Counted from the stretch's first letter, positions 29,979-39,275 are shown. The stretch: 43,506 nucleotides of DNA from Porphyromonadaceae bacterium UBA7042 (GCA_002494015.1 DLAR01000077.1:1-43506), one strand, 5' to 3'. Notes: generated by a model from the sequence alone, not told the origin. Translations and numbers: made by a program.

Positions 29979-31679
29979 ATGGAAAAGCGTATCATCGAGT
30001 GTGTCCCCAATTTCAGCGAGGGACGTGACAAGAGTGTAATCAAATCTATCACCGATGCCATTGAAACGGTTGAGGGCATAAAGTTGCTTGACGTGGATCC
30101 CGGAGAGGCTACCAACCGCACGGTTGTGACATTTGTCGGCAATCCCGAGGCGGTTGTCGAGGCTGCTTTCCGAGGCATCAAGCGTGCCGCCGAGCTTATC
30201 GACATGAGCCGCCACCACGGCGCTCACCCGCGCATGGGCGCCACCGATGTGTGCCCGCTCATCCCCATCTCGGGTGTGGCTCTTGACGAGTGTGCCGCGA
30301 TGGCCCGCAAGCTCGCCGAGCGCGTGGCCGGGGAACTGCACATCCCCACCTACTGCTACGAGGCGGCGGCATTCACCCCCGAGCGCAAGAATCTGGCCGT
30401 GTGCCGCGCCGGAGAGTATGAGGCACTTCCCGAAAAAATGAACGTTCCGGGCAAAGGTCCCGACTTTGGCGACCGTCCCTATGACGAGGGTGTGGCCCGA
30501 ACGGGAGCCACCACCATCGGTGCCCGCGACTTCCTCATTGCTGTCAACTATAACCTCAACACGACCTCTACGCGCCGCGCCAACGCGATTGCATTTGACG
30601 TGCGCGAGAAGGGCCGTCCAGTGCGCGAGGGAGGGAAAGTCACCGGCAAGCCGCTGAAAGACGAAAACGGAAACACCATCATGCAGCCGGGCACGCTGAA
30701 AGGCACCAAGGCCATCGGGTGGTATATCGACGAATATGGCATCGCTCAGGTGTCAATGAACATAACCGACATCGCCGTCACCCCGCTCCACAAAGCATTT
30801 GACGAGGTGTGTCGCGCCGCCGACGCGCGCGGTGTGCGTGTGACCGGCACTGAAATCGTCGGCCTCATCCCCAAGCGCGCCCTCATCGAGGCCGGACGCT
30901 ATTTCCTGAAAAAGCAGCAGCGTTCCACGGGTATCGCCGAGGAGGAAATCGTGAGAATTGCCGTCAAGTCGATGGGACTCGACGAACTGAAACCGTTTGT
31001 TCCCGAGGAAAAGGTCATCGAATACATGCTTGAGGCCGACAAGAAGGGGGAAAAGAAACTGATGGACCTCACTTGCCGTGACTTTGCCATCGAGACCGCG
31101 AGCGAATCGCCCGCGCCCGGCGGAGGCTCGATAGCTGCCTATATGGGAACGCTGGCCGCCGCTCTCGGCACAATGGTCGCCAACCTTTCGGCCCACAAGG
31201 CGGGATGGGATGACCGCTGGAAGGAATTTTCCGATTATGCCGACCAAGGTCAGGCTCTCGTGACACGGTTGCTGCACCTTGTCGACGAAGACACAGCAGC
31301 GTTCAACCGCATCATGGCCGTCTTTGCCATGCCCAAGGGCACCGATGAGGAGAAAGCCGCACGCGCGGCAGCTCTCGAAGCCGCTACTCTTTATGCGACT
31401 CAGGTTCCGCTGACGACGATGGAGACCGCGGCCGAGACTTTCCCGCTGCTCAAGGCGATGGCCGAGCTTGGAAATCCGGCATCGGTCAGCGACGCGGGGG
31501 TAGGCGCGCTTGCCGCCCGCGCAGCAGTGCGCGGGGCATTGCTAAATGTCAAAATCAACGCCGCCGGACTGAAAGACCGTGCCGAGGCCGACCGTCTTGT
31601 CGCGCGTGGCGAGGAAATCGCCGCTGCGGCAGCCGAGGCTGAAAATGAAATAATCGCAATTGTCGAAAACAAAATCTGA
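29979..31679 (+). CDS. ftcD: Glutamate formiminotransferase / formimino-THF cyclodeaminase
   Basis: A 566-residue fused enzyme that ends histidine breakdown: it moves the formimino group of formiminoglutamate to tetrahydrofolate, giving glutamate, then deaminates it to methenyl-THF. The N-terminal transferase (about 1-330) starts ECVPNFSEGRD and has the active-site HPRMGATDV around His83; the C-terminal cyclodeaminase (about 350-566) starts SPAPGGGSIAAYMG. Both domains are complete, as in the mammalian enzyme and many Bacteroidota. It is first in the ftcD-hutU-hutH-hutI operon, 18 bases before hutU. Confidence 0.95.
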   Translation: MEKRIIECVPNFSEGRDKSVIKSITDAIETVEGIKLLDVDPGEATNRTVVTFVGNPEAVVEAAFRGIKRAAELIDMSRHHGAHPRMGATDVCPLIPISGVALDECAAMARKLAERVAGELHIPTYCYEAAAFTPERKNLAVCRAGEYEALPEKMNVPGKGPDFGDRPYDEGVARTGATTIGARDFLIAVNYNLNTTSTRRANAIAFDVREKGRPVREGGKVTGKPLKDENGNTIMQPGTLKGTKAIGWYIDEYGIAQVSMNITDIAVTPLHKAFDEVCRAADARGVRVTGTEIVGLIPKRALIEAGRYFLKKQQRSTGIAEEEIVRIAVKSMGLDELKPFVPEEKVIEYMLEADKKGEKKLMDLTCRDFAIETASESPAPGGGSIAAYMGTLAAALGTMVANLSAHKAGWDDRWKEFSDYADQGQALVTRLLHLVDEDTAAFNRIMAVFAMPKGTDEEKAARAAALEAATLYATQVPLTTMETAAETFPLLKAMAELGNPASVSDAGVGALAARAAVRGALLNVKINAAGLKDRAEADRLVARGEEIAAAAAEAENEIIAIVENKI

Positions 31680-31697
31680 AAGGATACACATATATCA

Positions 31698-33713
31698 ATG
31701 GAAAAAGAAGAATTTCAATCGCTGATACGCGCCGGTATTCCCGAGGAACTGCCTCAGCCGCGCGAATATGATACCACGGTGAATCATGCGCCCCGCCGCA
31801 AGAAGATTCTCACCCCCGAGCAGGAACGCCTCGCGCTGAAAAACGCCCTGCGCTATTTCCCCGAGCGTCACCACGCCGTGCTTGCTCCCGAGTTTGCCAA
31901 GGAGCTGCGCGACTATGGCCGCATCTACATGTACCGTTTCCGTCCCGTCTACGAGATGTATGCGCGTCCCATCGAGGACTACCCGGCGCGCTCGCGTCAG
32001 GCTGCCGCAATCATGATGATGATTCAGAACAACCTCGACCGCGCCGTGGCACAGCATCCCCACGAGCTTATCACCTACGGCGGCAACGGGGCGGTGTTCC
32101 AGAACTGGGCGCAGTATCTTCTCGCCATGAAATACCTGAGCGAGATGACCGACGAGCAGACCCTCGTCATGTACTCGGGTCATCCCCTCGGGCTTTTCCC
32201 CTCTCACCGCGACGCGCCGCGCGTCATCGTCACCAACGGCATGGTCATCCCCAATTACTCCCGGCCCGACGACTGGGAACGGTTCAACGCTATGGGGGTG
32301 TCGCAGTATGGCCAGATGACAGCCGGTTCCTATATGTATATAGGCCCGCAGGGCATTGTCCACGGCACAACCATCACCGTGCTTAATGCAGGCCGCCGCC
32401 ACATGAAGGATGGCCGGAAAGACCTCGGCGGCATGCTCTTTGTGACTGCCGGACTCGGCGGCATGTCGGGTGCGCAGCCCAAGGCCGGAAATATCTCGGG
32501 CGTGGTGTCAATCACTGCCGAAATCAACCCCAAGGCAGTGGAGACACGCCACTCTCAGGGATGGGTCGACGAAGTCTATACCTCGCTTGACGAGCTGATC
32601 GCACGCGCCGCGGCTGCCCGCGAGAAACGCGAGGCTGTCTCGCTGGCCTATCTCGGCAACGTTGTCGACCTGTGGGAGCGTCTTGCCGAGGAGGGGATAG
32701 ATGTGGAACTCGGGTCAGACCAGACATCGCTCCACAACCCGTGGGCGGGCGGTTATTACCCCGTCGGGCTGACTTTTGAGGAATCCAAGGCTATGATGGC
32801 CGATAATCCCGCCCTGTTCAAGGAGAAGGTGCAAGAGTCGTTGCGCCGTCAGGTGGCCGCTATCAACAAGCTGGCTGCCCGGGGGATGTATTTCTTCGAC
32901 TACGGCAATGCCTTCCTTCTCGAATCGTCGCGCGCCGGGGCCGACGTGATTGATGCCGACGGCAAATTCCGCTATCCATCCTATGTTCAGGATATTATGG
33001 GCCCGCTGTTCTTTGACTACGGTTTCGGGCCGTTCCGCTGGGTGTGCACGTCGTGCAATCCTGCCGACCTTGAGGCTACCGACCGCATCGCGGCCCGAGT
33101 TCTTGAAGAAATCCGCGAGACCGCTCCCGAGGAGATATGCGGCCAGCTCGACGACAATATCCACTGGATTAAGGAGGCGGGTAAAAACCGGCTGGTTGTC
33201 GGTTCTCAGGCTCGCATCCTCTATGCCGATGCCGAGGGGCGCACAAAAATCGCGCTTGCATTCAACGACGCTATCGCCCGCGGCGAGATTTCGGCTCCCG
33301 TAGTGCTTGGCCGCGACCATCACGACGTGTCGGGAACCGACTCTCCCTACCGTGAGACCTCCAATATCTATGACGGGTCGCAGTACACCGCCGACATGGC
33401 TGTGCACAACGTCATCGGTGACTCGTTCCGCGGCGCTACTTGGGTGTCAATCCACAACGGCGGCGGCGTAGGCTGGGGCGAAGTCATCAACGGCGGTTTC
33501 GGCATGGTGATTGACGGCTCGGATGATTCGGCCCGTCACATCCGCGAAATGCTCCTCTGGGATGTCAACAACGGCATCGCCCGTCGCTCGTGGGCCCGCA
33601 ACGAGGGCGCGATTTCGGCCATAAAGCGCGAAATGGAACGCACTCCCGGACTCCGTGTGACACTCCCCAACATCGCCTCCGACGATCTTATCGACAGCGT
33701 CTTGAATCAGTAA
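31698..33713 (+). CDS. hutU: Urocanate hydratase
   Basis: A 671-residue NAD+-dependent enzyme that turns urocanate into imidazolone propionate. This is the long form (about 670 residues, as in animals) rather than the 550-residue Pseudomonas type. Recognisable blocks are ELITYGGNGAVFQNWAQY, the Gly-rich GGLGGMSGAQP cofactor region and FRWVCTSCNPADL, with C450 at the position I take for the catalytic cysteine. It lies second in the operon; a heptad array and 100 bases separate it from hutH. Confidence 0.95.
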   Translation: MEKEEFQSLIRAGIPEELPQPREYDTTVNHAPRRKKILTPEQERLALKNALRYFPERHHAVLAPEFAKELRDYGRIYMYRFRPVYEMYARPIEDYPARSRQAAAIMMMIQNNLDRAVAQHPHELITYGGNGAVFQNWAQYLLAMKYLSEMTDEQTLVMYSGHPLGLFPSHRDAPRVIVTNGMVIPNYSRPDDWERFNAMGVSQYGQMTAGSYMYIGPQGIVHGTTITVLNAGRRHMKDGRKDLGGMLFVTAGLGGMSGAQPKAGNISGVVSITAEINPKAVETRHSQGWVDEVYTSLDELIARAAAAREKREAVSLAYLGNVVDLWERLAEEGIDVELGSDQTSLHNPWAGGYYPVGLTFEESKAMMADNPALFKEKVQESLRRQVAAINKLAARGMYFFDYGNAFLLESSRAGADVIDADGKFRYPSYVQDIMGPLFFDYGFGPFRWVCTSCNPADLEATDRIAARVLEEIRETAPEEICGQLDDNIHWIKEAGKNRLVVGSQARILYADAEGRTKIALAFNDAIARGEISAPVVLGRDHHDVSGTDSPYRETSNIYDGSQYTADMAVHNVIGDSFRGATWVSIHNGGGVGWGEVINGGFGMVIDGSDDSARHIREMLLWDVNNGIARRSWARNEGAISAIKREMERTPGLRVTLPNIASDDLIDSVLNQ

Positions 33714-33719
33714 AATACC

Positions 33720-33789
33720 GGTTTATGGTTCAGGTTTGAGGGTTATAAGAATGCTCTATTGTCTAAACCTTAAACTCAAAACCTTAAAC
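33720..33789. repeat. Heptanucleotide array forming an imperfect inverted repeat
   Basis: The left arm has units GGTTTAT, GGTTCAG, GTTTGAG, GGTTATA (33720-33747); the right arm has TCTAAAC, CTTAAAC, TCAAAAC, CTTAAAC (33762-33789), near the reverse complement of the left. It begins seven bases after the hutU stop and fills most of the hutU-hutH gap. Confidence 0.7.
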
Positions 33790-33820
33790 CGTCATCCCCC
33801 TAAACCAATAAAAAGAAGCA

Positions 33821-35302
33821 ATGGAAACTCACCATATATCGGCCGAGTGGTTGACTATTGACCGCGTGGGCCGCATTCTCAACGAGAACATGAAAATTGC
33901 GCTCAGCGACGATGCGAAAAAACGCATCATCGCCTGCCGCGAGTATCTTGACAACAAGATGGAGACTCAGAAAGAGCCCATCTATGGTATCACGACCGGT
34001 TTCGGGTCGCTGTGCAACATCTCTATCGGCAAGGATGACTTGTCACAGTTGCAGAAGAACCTCGTCATGTCACATTCGTGCGGCACCGGCGAGCGCGTCC
34101 CCGCCGAGATTGTGAAACTGATGCTGCTGTTGAAAATACAGTCGCTTTCCTACGGCAACTCCGGCGTCCAGCTCGTGACCGTGGAGCGTCTTGTCGATTT
34201 CTTCAACAACGACATCTTGCCCGTCGTTTTTCAGCAGGGATCGCTCGGTGCATCGGGCGACCTCGCTCCGCTTGCCAATATGTCGCTCCCGCTGCTCGGC
34301 CTTGGCGAGGTGGAATACAAAGGAGAGACCCGCCCCTCGGCCGAAGTTCTTGCCGAAATGGGGTGGGAGCCTGTCACGCTGATGTCGAAAGAGGGTCTGG
34401 CTCTGCTCAACGGCACGCAGTTCATGAGCGCCCACGGTGTGTGGGCGTTGCTCAAGGCATTCCGTCTGAGCCGCCTTGCCGACGAAATCGGCGCGATGTC
34501 GCTTGAGGCGTTTGACGGCCGCATCGAGCCTTTCGGCCCGCAGGTCAACGAGGTGCGCCACCACAGAGGGCAGATCGAGACTGCCGCCCGTTTCCGCGAA
34601 CTTCTCGCGGGCAGCGAGCTTATCGCCCGTCCCAAGACCCATGTGCAGGACCCGTATTCCTTCCGCTGCATCCCGCAGGTTCACGGCGCGACCAAGGACA
34701 CTATCGCCTATGTCACCCGAGTGATGGAAGATGAGATAAACAGTCCGACCGACAACCCGACCGTCTTCCCCGACGACGACATTATTGTCTCGGCAGGCAA
34801 TTTCCACGGACAGCCCATCGCACTGCCGATGGATTTCCTTGCCGTCGCCCTCGCCGAGCTCGGCAACATATCGGAACGCCGCACCTACAAGCTGATTTCA
34901 GGCACTCGCGGACTTCCCTCGTTCCTCGTCGCCAAGCCGGGACTCAACAGCGGATTTATGATTCCTCAATATGCCGCCGCGTCGATTGTCAGCCAGTCCA
35001 AGGGGTTGTGCTGGCCCGCAAGCTGCGACTCGATTCCCTCGTCGCAGGGTCAGGAAGACCATGTGTCGATGGGTTCCAACTCGGCCACAAAACTGTGCCG
35101 CGTGGCCGACAATACCGAGCGCGTCCTCGCTATCGAGCTTTTCAACGCCGCGCAGGCCCTCGATTTCCGTCGTCCGGCCCGCTCGTCGCGGCCCATCGAG
35201 GCGATGCACGAAGCCTATCGCCGCGTGGTGCCGTTTATCGACAACGACACCGTCATGTACCCCTTGATTGAAAAATCCATCCAGTTCCTGTCGCAATGCT
35301 GA
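33821..35302 (+). CDS. hutH: Histidine ammonia-lyase
   Basis: A 493-residue enzyme that removes ammonia from histidine to give urocanate, the first step of the pathway. The self-forming MIO cofactor triad ASG is at residues 144-146 (GSLGASGDLAPL), and the active-site Tyr55 region YGITTGFG is intact. Length is normal. The start follows a spacer of heptad repeats; the stop overlaps hutI by seven bases, so hutH and hutI are translationally coupled. Confidence 0.96.
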   Translation: METHHISAEWLTIDRVGRILNENMKIALSDDAKKRIIACREYLDNKMETQKEPIYGITTGFGSLCNISIGKDDLSQLQKNLVMSHSCGTGERVPAEIVKLMLLLKIQSLSYGNSGVQLVTVERLVDFFNNDILPVVFQQGSLGASGDLAPLANMSLPLLGLGEVEYKGETRPSAEVLAEMGWEPVTLMSKEGLALLNGTQFMSAHGVWALLKAFRLSRLADEIGAMSLEAFDGRIEPFGPQVNEVRHHRGQIETAARFRELLAGSELIARPKTHVQDPYSFRCIPQVHGATKDTIAYVTRVMEDEINSPTDNPTVFPDDDIIVSAGNFHGQPIALPMDFLAVALAELGNISERRTYKLISGTRGLPSFLVAKPGLNSGFMIPQYAAASIVSQSKGLCWPASCDSIPSSQGQEDHVSMGSNSATKLCRVADNTERVLAIELFNAAQALDFRRPARSSRPIEAMHEAYRRVVPFIDNDTVMYPLIEKSIQFLSQC

Positions 35303-36534
35303 TTGTAAATATTGCCGCGATTCAGGGAATCGTGCCCTCTAAGCATAACCGTCTTGCGGGAGCCGACATGGAGTCGGTTCCCGAAGTGATGGCCGACGCA
35401 TGGCTGCGTGTCGAGGATGGCCGCATAGCCGGTTTCGGCCCGATGTCGTCGCTTGCCGGGCGCGACATGGAATGTCAGGAGGTCGTGGATGCCCGCGGCG
35501 GGATGCTGCTGCCGTCGTTCTGCGACTCCCACACCCACGTCGTCTATGCCGGAAGCCGCGACGGTGAATTTCTTGACAAAATCAACGGTCTGAGCTACGA
35601 GGAAATTGCCCGCCGTGGCGGCGGTATCCTTAACTCGGCCGACCGATTGCACGACACGGGTGAGGATGAGCTTTACCGTCAGGCGATGGAGCGTGTCAAC
35701 GAGGTTATCGCCAAGGGGACGGGTGCCATCGAGATAAAGAGCGGCTACGGGCTGACCACCGACGACGAGCTGAAGATGCTGCGCATCATTGCCCGCATCA
35801 AGGAATCGACACCGGCTGTGGTGAAATCGACTTTCCTCGGGGCCCATGCCGTCGGCCGCGCTTACGCCGGGCGGCAGGGTGAGTATGTCGGCCTGATTGT
35901 CGACGAGATGCTGCCGAGGGTGGCTGCCGAGGGGTTGGCTGACTACGTTGACGTGTTCTGTGACGAGGGATTTTTCACCGTCGAGGACACCGACCGTATC
36001 CTTGCCGCCGCCGCCCGCTACGGTATCGCTCCGAAAATCCATGCCAACGAGCTTGCCAACTCCGGGGGTGTGCAGGTGGGTATCAGGCACGGTGCACTCT
36101 CGGTTGACCATCTCGAAAGGATGGGGGCCGACGAAATCGAGGCATTGCGCCACAGCGATACGATTCCCACGATGCTCCCCGGAGCGTCGTTCTTCCTCGG
36201 GATGCCCTATGCGCCTGCCCGCGACGTTATCGCCGCCGGACTCCCCGTCGCGCTTGCCAGCGACTACAATCCCGGATCGTCGCCGAGCGGCGACATGCGC
36301 ATGGTGATGGCGCTCGGATGCATCAAGATGCGCCTGACACCGCAGCAGGCCCTGACCGCCACAACCCTCAACGGCGCGGCCGCGATGGGGGTGAGCGGCG
36401 AAATGGGGTCGATAGCCGTCGGTAAACGGGCGTCGTTCTTCATCACCAAACCGGTTCCGTCGCTCGCGTTCATCCCTTATTCCTATACTACGCCTTTGAT
36501 TTCTCAGATATTCCTTAACGGAAACGCTCTTTAA
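35296..36534 (+). CDS. hutI: Imidazolonepropionase
   Basis: A 412-residue metal-dependent amidohydrolase that opens the imidazolone ring to give formiminoglutamate, the substrate of FtcD. The metal ligands H79 and H81 (CDSHTHVVYAG), the EIKSGYGL lysine region, and later KIHANEL and ASDYNPGSSP with the catalytic Asp are all visible. It overlaps hutH by seven bases. Together with ftcD, hutU and hutH it completes histidine to glutamate. Confidence 0.96.
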   Translation: MLIVNIAAIQGIVPSKHNRLAGADMESVPEVMADAWLRVEDGRIAGFGPMSSLAGRDMECQEVVDARGGMLLPSFCDSHTHVVYAGSRDGEFLDKINGLSYEEIARRGGGILNSADRLHDTGEDELYRQAMERVNEVIAKGTGAIEIKSGYGLTTDDELKMLRIIARIKESTPAVVKSTFLGAHAVGRAYAGRQGEYVGLIVDEMLPRVAAEGLADYVDVFCDEGFFTVEDTDRILAAAARYGIAPKIHANELANSGGVQVGIRHGALSVDHLERMGADEIEALRHSDTIPTMLPGASFFLGMPYAPARDVIAAGLPVALASDYNPGSSPSGDMRMVMALGCIKMRLTPQQALTATTLNGAAAMGVSGEMGSIAVGKRASFFITKPVPSLAFIPYSYTTPLISQIFLNGNAL

Positions 36535-36537
36535 ACG

Positions 36538-37314
36538 ATGATTCGACATTTATTATTTGTTGCTGCAGGTGTGACAGCTATGGCTGCCGCGGCTGCGGAA
36601 TTTCCATTTGAGGTTGTTGCGCCTAAATTTAGCAAAATAGCCTATACCAAGGCTATGGGAGGCATCAATATCCAGCAGTTCCCCTCGGCCACTGCGCCGC
36701 GTATGCTCTATGACGAGGCCAAAATCGAAGATTTCGAGACCCCGCTGTCTGTTTGCGGCTATTGGTCGACCGAGCGGCCGGCCGGAACAGTCAAGGCCGG
36801 CACTTTTTCAGGTCCCGAAGCGGTTGTCAGCGAGAAGGACGGATGGCTTGAAATCTCCGGAATAGGCGCGAATGGTGTCAACGGCTGGGTGTCGGCCAAA
36901 TATTGCGAAATCGAGCCGATAAAACCGCTGGAGGCCGAGGGCGAGCTGCTCGTGATGGATGTTGACGGTGCGCAGTATGGCATCTATATGGGTTACAGCG
37001 AAATGGATGATTATGCCGAGTGCTATGTAGGCCGTATGGTCGACGGAATCCTCGTGTGTCCCTACAGCTTGATAATCGATATAATCGAGCGGCCCGACGA
37101 GAATGGTTCCGCGCTTTATCAGAGTGAAAACGGGGCCTATATTCTTTCGGTCGGCCCTGACTGCCGTGGCGAAATAGGTGAGCCGCTGTTCTTGACTCTC
37201 GGTTCCGATACATTAGATTCGATAATCGAGCAGGCCGGAAAACTCGACGGGTATGAGATGCTGCTGTCGGGTAGTTCTGACAGCGGAGTGCAGTACATAA
37301 GGCAGGACTACTGA
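36538..37314 (+). CDS. Exported SH3-like protein
   Basis: A 258-residue protein with an N-terminal signal peptide (LLFVAAGVTAMAAAAAEF) and beta-rich segments; NVNGWVSAKYCE recalls bacterial SH3-type cell-wall-binding domains. I do not recognise the full family. It lies three bases after hutI and shares one base with the next gene (TGATG), so it may be carried on the hut transcript, but nothing ties it to histidine breakdown. Confidence 0.65.
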   Translation: MIRHLLFVAAGVTAMAAAAAEFPFEVVAPKFSKIAYTKAMGGINIQQFPSATAPRMLYDEAKIEDFETPLSVCGYWSTERPAGTVKAGTFSGPEAVVSEKDGWLEISGIGANGVNGWVSAKYCEIEPIKPLEAEGELLVMDVDGAQYGIYMGYSEMDDYAECYVGRMVDGILVCPYSLIIDIIERPDENGSALYQSENGAYILSVGPDCRGEIGEPLFLTLGSDTLDSIIEQAGKLDGYEMLLSGSSDSGVQYIRQDY

Positions 37315-37682
37315 TGGCGCGGCATAACGAGCTGGGAGCGTGGGGTGAAAAAGTCGCCCGGGAGTATCTGCTGACGCAGGGTTACGCCATCGGCGGCGAG
37401 AATACCCGCATCGGCAACTACGAGATTGACTTTATCGCGATGAAGGGTGACCGCATAGTCTTTGTCGAGGTCAAAACCCGCTCGACCGACTATGTCGACC
37501 CTCTCGAAGCGGTCGATTCGCGCAAGCGCGCCCGTCTCGTCCGTGCCGCTGACGAGTATATCCGCTCGATGAACATCAGGCTCGAACCGCAATTTGACAT
37601 CATCACCGTTGTCGGTTCCCCCGAAAAATATGAAATCGAGCACTTCCCCGATGCCTTTTTTCCACCGCTGAGGAGTTATTGA
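37314..37682 (+). CDS. YraN family (UPF0102) nuclease-like protein
   Basis: A 122-residue member of the UPF0102/YraN family: GAWGEKVAREYL at the N-terminus and the endonuclease-like core NYEIDFIAMKGDRIVFVEVK with Asp, Glu and Lys at the expected positions. In other bacteria the gene is near yraL/ribonuclease HII genes; its role is unclear. Its start overlaps the stop of the upstream gene by one base. Confidence 0.92.
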   Translation: MARHNELGAWGEKVAREYLLTQGYAIGGENTRIGNYEIDFIAMKGDRIVFVEVKTRSTDYVDPLEAVDSRKRARLVRAADEYIRSMNIRLEPQFDIITVVGSPEKYEIEHFPDAFFPPLRSY

Positions 37683-37694
37683 CTTTTGGCTCTG

Positions 37695-37955
37695 TCAGTA
37701 GGGATGAAGTGCATAATTCACTATGTCATATCCCATCCAGATTGCCAAGGTTATAAGTATCAGCAATATTACCGGTGATAACTTGCGGAAATTCAATATA
37801 CATATTCCCGCAAGGGCAATCACCATCACAATATAGCAACATGCCACCAGCCACATCGGCAACGAGCCGACGGCGCGGTATGCTTTTACGGGCAGAAACG
37901 CAAGCGCGAATATCACCCATAAAGCCTTGTTCAAGTCAGGATGCTCCTTTATCAT
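37695..37955 (-). CDS. Small three-helix membrane protein
   Basis: An 86-residue hypothetical with three hydrophobic segments (ALWVIFALAFLPVKA, LPMWLVACCYIVMVIALAG, SPVILLILITLAIWMGY). No family is recognised. It has an ideal promoter (37960-37990) ending only four bases before its ATG, so its mRNA should be leaderless. It is convergent with the YraN gene 12 bases away. Confidence 0.65.
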   Translation of the reverse strand: MIKEHPDLNKALWVIFALAFLPVKAYRAVGSLPMWLVACCYIVMVIALAGICILNFRKLSPVILLILITLAIWMGYDIVNYALHPY

Positions 37956-37959
37956 TTGC

Positions 37960-37990
37960 CAAAAATATTAAAAATATTTAGAATTATCAA
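37960..37990 (-). promoter_or_regulatory. Promoter of the small membrane protein gene
   Basis: On the minus strand TTG (37990-37988) and TATTTTTG (37967-37960) are exactly 20 bases apart. The -7 box ends four bases before the start codon. Confidence 0.65.
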
Positions 37991-38118
37991 AAATCCATTG
38001 TGCTTTTAGCGCTTGGAAGTGATTGAACATCGGCCCGGCAATTTCCTGCTGTGGCCACTACGTTTGGTTTGAAACCGGAGCTTGAAAAAATATTTTTAGT
38101 CAATTAACATTTTTTGGG

Positions 38119-38149
38119 TTGCGGAGGTGTGGGGATTGAATTAAATTTG
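38119..38149 (+). promoter_or_regulatory. perR-rubrerythrin promoter
   Basis: TTG (38119-38121), 20 bases, TAAATTTG (38142-38149): an ideal Bacteroidota promoter. Start is predicted near 38156, directly before the PerR boxes. Confidence 0.7.
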
Positions 38150-38162
38150 CGGTGTGAAAAAT

Positions 38163-38194
38163 TTAGAATCATTCTAAAGTTGGAATTGTTCTAA
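38163..38194. promoter_or_regulatory. Two tandem PerR boxes
   Basis: TTAGAATCATTCTAA (38163-38177) is a perfect palindrome fitting the PerR box TTAnAATnATTnTAA; TTGGAATTGTTCTAA (38180-38194) is a second, imperfect copy two bases further on. They lie just after the transcription start and before perR, pointing to autoregulation and peroxide-induced expression of the operon. Confidence 0.78.
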
Positions 38195-38215
38195 ATTTTG
38201 TAAGAGAACGTTGAA

Positions 38216-38626
38216 ATGACATTGACAGCACAACATATCGGAAAAATGATGGCTGAGCGGGGACTTCGTTCCTCGGTCCAGCGTGTGGCGGTCATGCGTT
38301 ATCTTGTGGATCACCGCACTCATCCGTCGGTCGACGAAATCTATAACGGATTGCGAGACGGGATGCCGTCGCTGGCACTTGCGACTGTCTATAATGCCCT
38401 TGACGCGCTCGCAGGCGCAGGTCTTGTGAGGCGGTTGGACATAGGGGGCGACGTGGCGCGGTTTGATTATTCCGAGCAGGCACACGCTCATTTCGTGTGC
38501 CGTAAGTGCGGCATGGTCTACGATATCCGGGGTGAGATGCAGATGCCTGCTATTCCGGCCGGTTTTGAGGCGGCTGAAATTGATGTCACGGTTTACGGTC
38601 TCTGTAAAAAGTGTAAAAATAAATAA
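38216..38626 (+). CDS. perR: Peroxide-responsive Fur-family repressor PerR
   Basis: A 136-residue Fur-superfamily regulator. The winged helix is at about 10-80 (SVQRVAVMRYLVDH, SLALATVYNALDAL); the structural zinc site uses C95/C98 (FVCRKCG) and C130/C133 (LCKKC); the regulatory metal site lies around D84, H90 and H92 (RFDYSEQAHAHF). The PerR boxes and the downstream rubrerythrin gene favour PerR over Fur or Zur. Confidence 0.88.
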   Translation: MTLTAQHIGKMMAERGLRSSVQRVAVMRYLVDHRTHPSVDEIYNGLRDGMPSLALATVYNALDALAGAGLVRRLDIGGDVARFDYSEQAHAHFVCRKCGMVYDIRGEMQMPAIPAGFEAAEIDVTVYGLCKKCKNK

Positions 38627-38688
38627 CTGTTTTTCCAATCACAATTGAACAAACAATAGTAATTATCAATTTAAACTACGATTACATC

Positions 38689-39240
38689 ATGAAGAAGAAA
38701 TTTATCTGCACCGTGTGTGGCTATGTACATGAAGGTGACTGTGCTCCTGAAAAGTGCCCTATCTGCAAGGCTCCCGCAAGCGCGTTCAAGGAAATGGACG
38801 AGAATGCTGTTCTGGAATTTGTTACCGAGCATGAAATCGGTGTGGCAAAAGATACCGATGACCAGATGAAGGCTGACCTCCGCGCTCACTTTGAAGGCGA
38901 ATGCGGCGAAGTGGGCATGTATCTCGCCATGTCGCGTCAGGCCGACCGCGAGGGTTATCCCGAAATCGCCGAGGCTTTCAAGCGTTACGCATTAGAGGAA
39001 GCCGAGCATGCCGCCAAGTTTGCCGAGCTCCTTGGCGAATGCGTGTGGTCGACACGCGAGAATCTTGAGAAGCGCATGGCAGCCGAGGCCGGTGCCAATG
39101 CCGACAAGATGCGCATCGCCCGCCGTGCCAAGGAACTGAACCTTGATGCTATCCATGACACCGTTCACGAGATGGCAAAGGACGAGGCCCGTCACGGTCA
39201 GGGTTTCCAAGGTCTTTACAACCGCTATTTCAAGAAGTAA
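38689..39240 (+). CDS. rbr: Reverse rubrerythrin
   Basis: A 183-residue peroxide-reducing protein with the rubredoxin-like iron site at the N-terminus (C7, C10, C23, C26) followed by the ferritin-like diiron domain (ECGEVGMYLAM; EEAEHAAKF; KDEARHGQGF). This order is inverted relative to classic rubrerythrin, hence reverse rubrerythrin. It protects anaerobes from hydrogen peroxide. It is the second gene of the perR operon and ends at a strong terminator. Confidence 0.93.
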   Translation: MKKKFICTVCGYVHEGDCAPEKCPICKAPASAFKEMDENAVLEFVTEHEIGVAKDTDDQMKADLRAHFEGECGEVGMYLAMSRQADREGYPEIAEAFKRYALEEAEHAAKFAELLGECVWSTRENLEKRMAAEAGANADKMRIARRAKELNLDAIHDTVHEMAKDEARHGQGFQGLYNRYFKK

Positions 39241-39275
39241 TCTTGAGGTAGGGATATTCTATCGTTAAGAAAATG

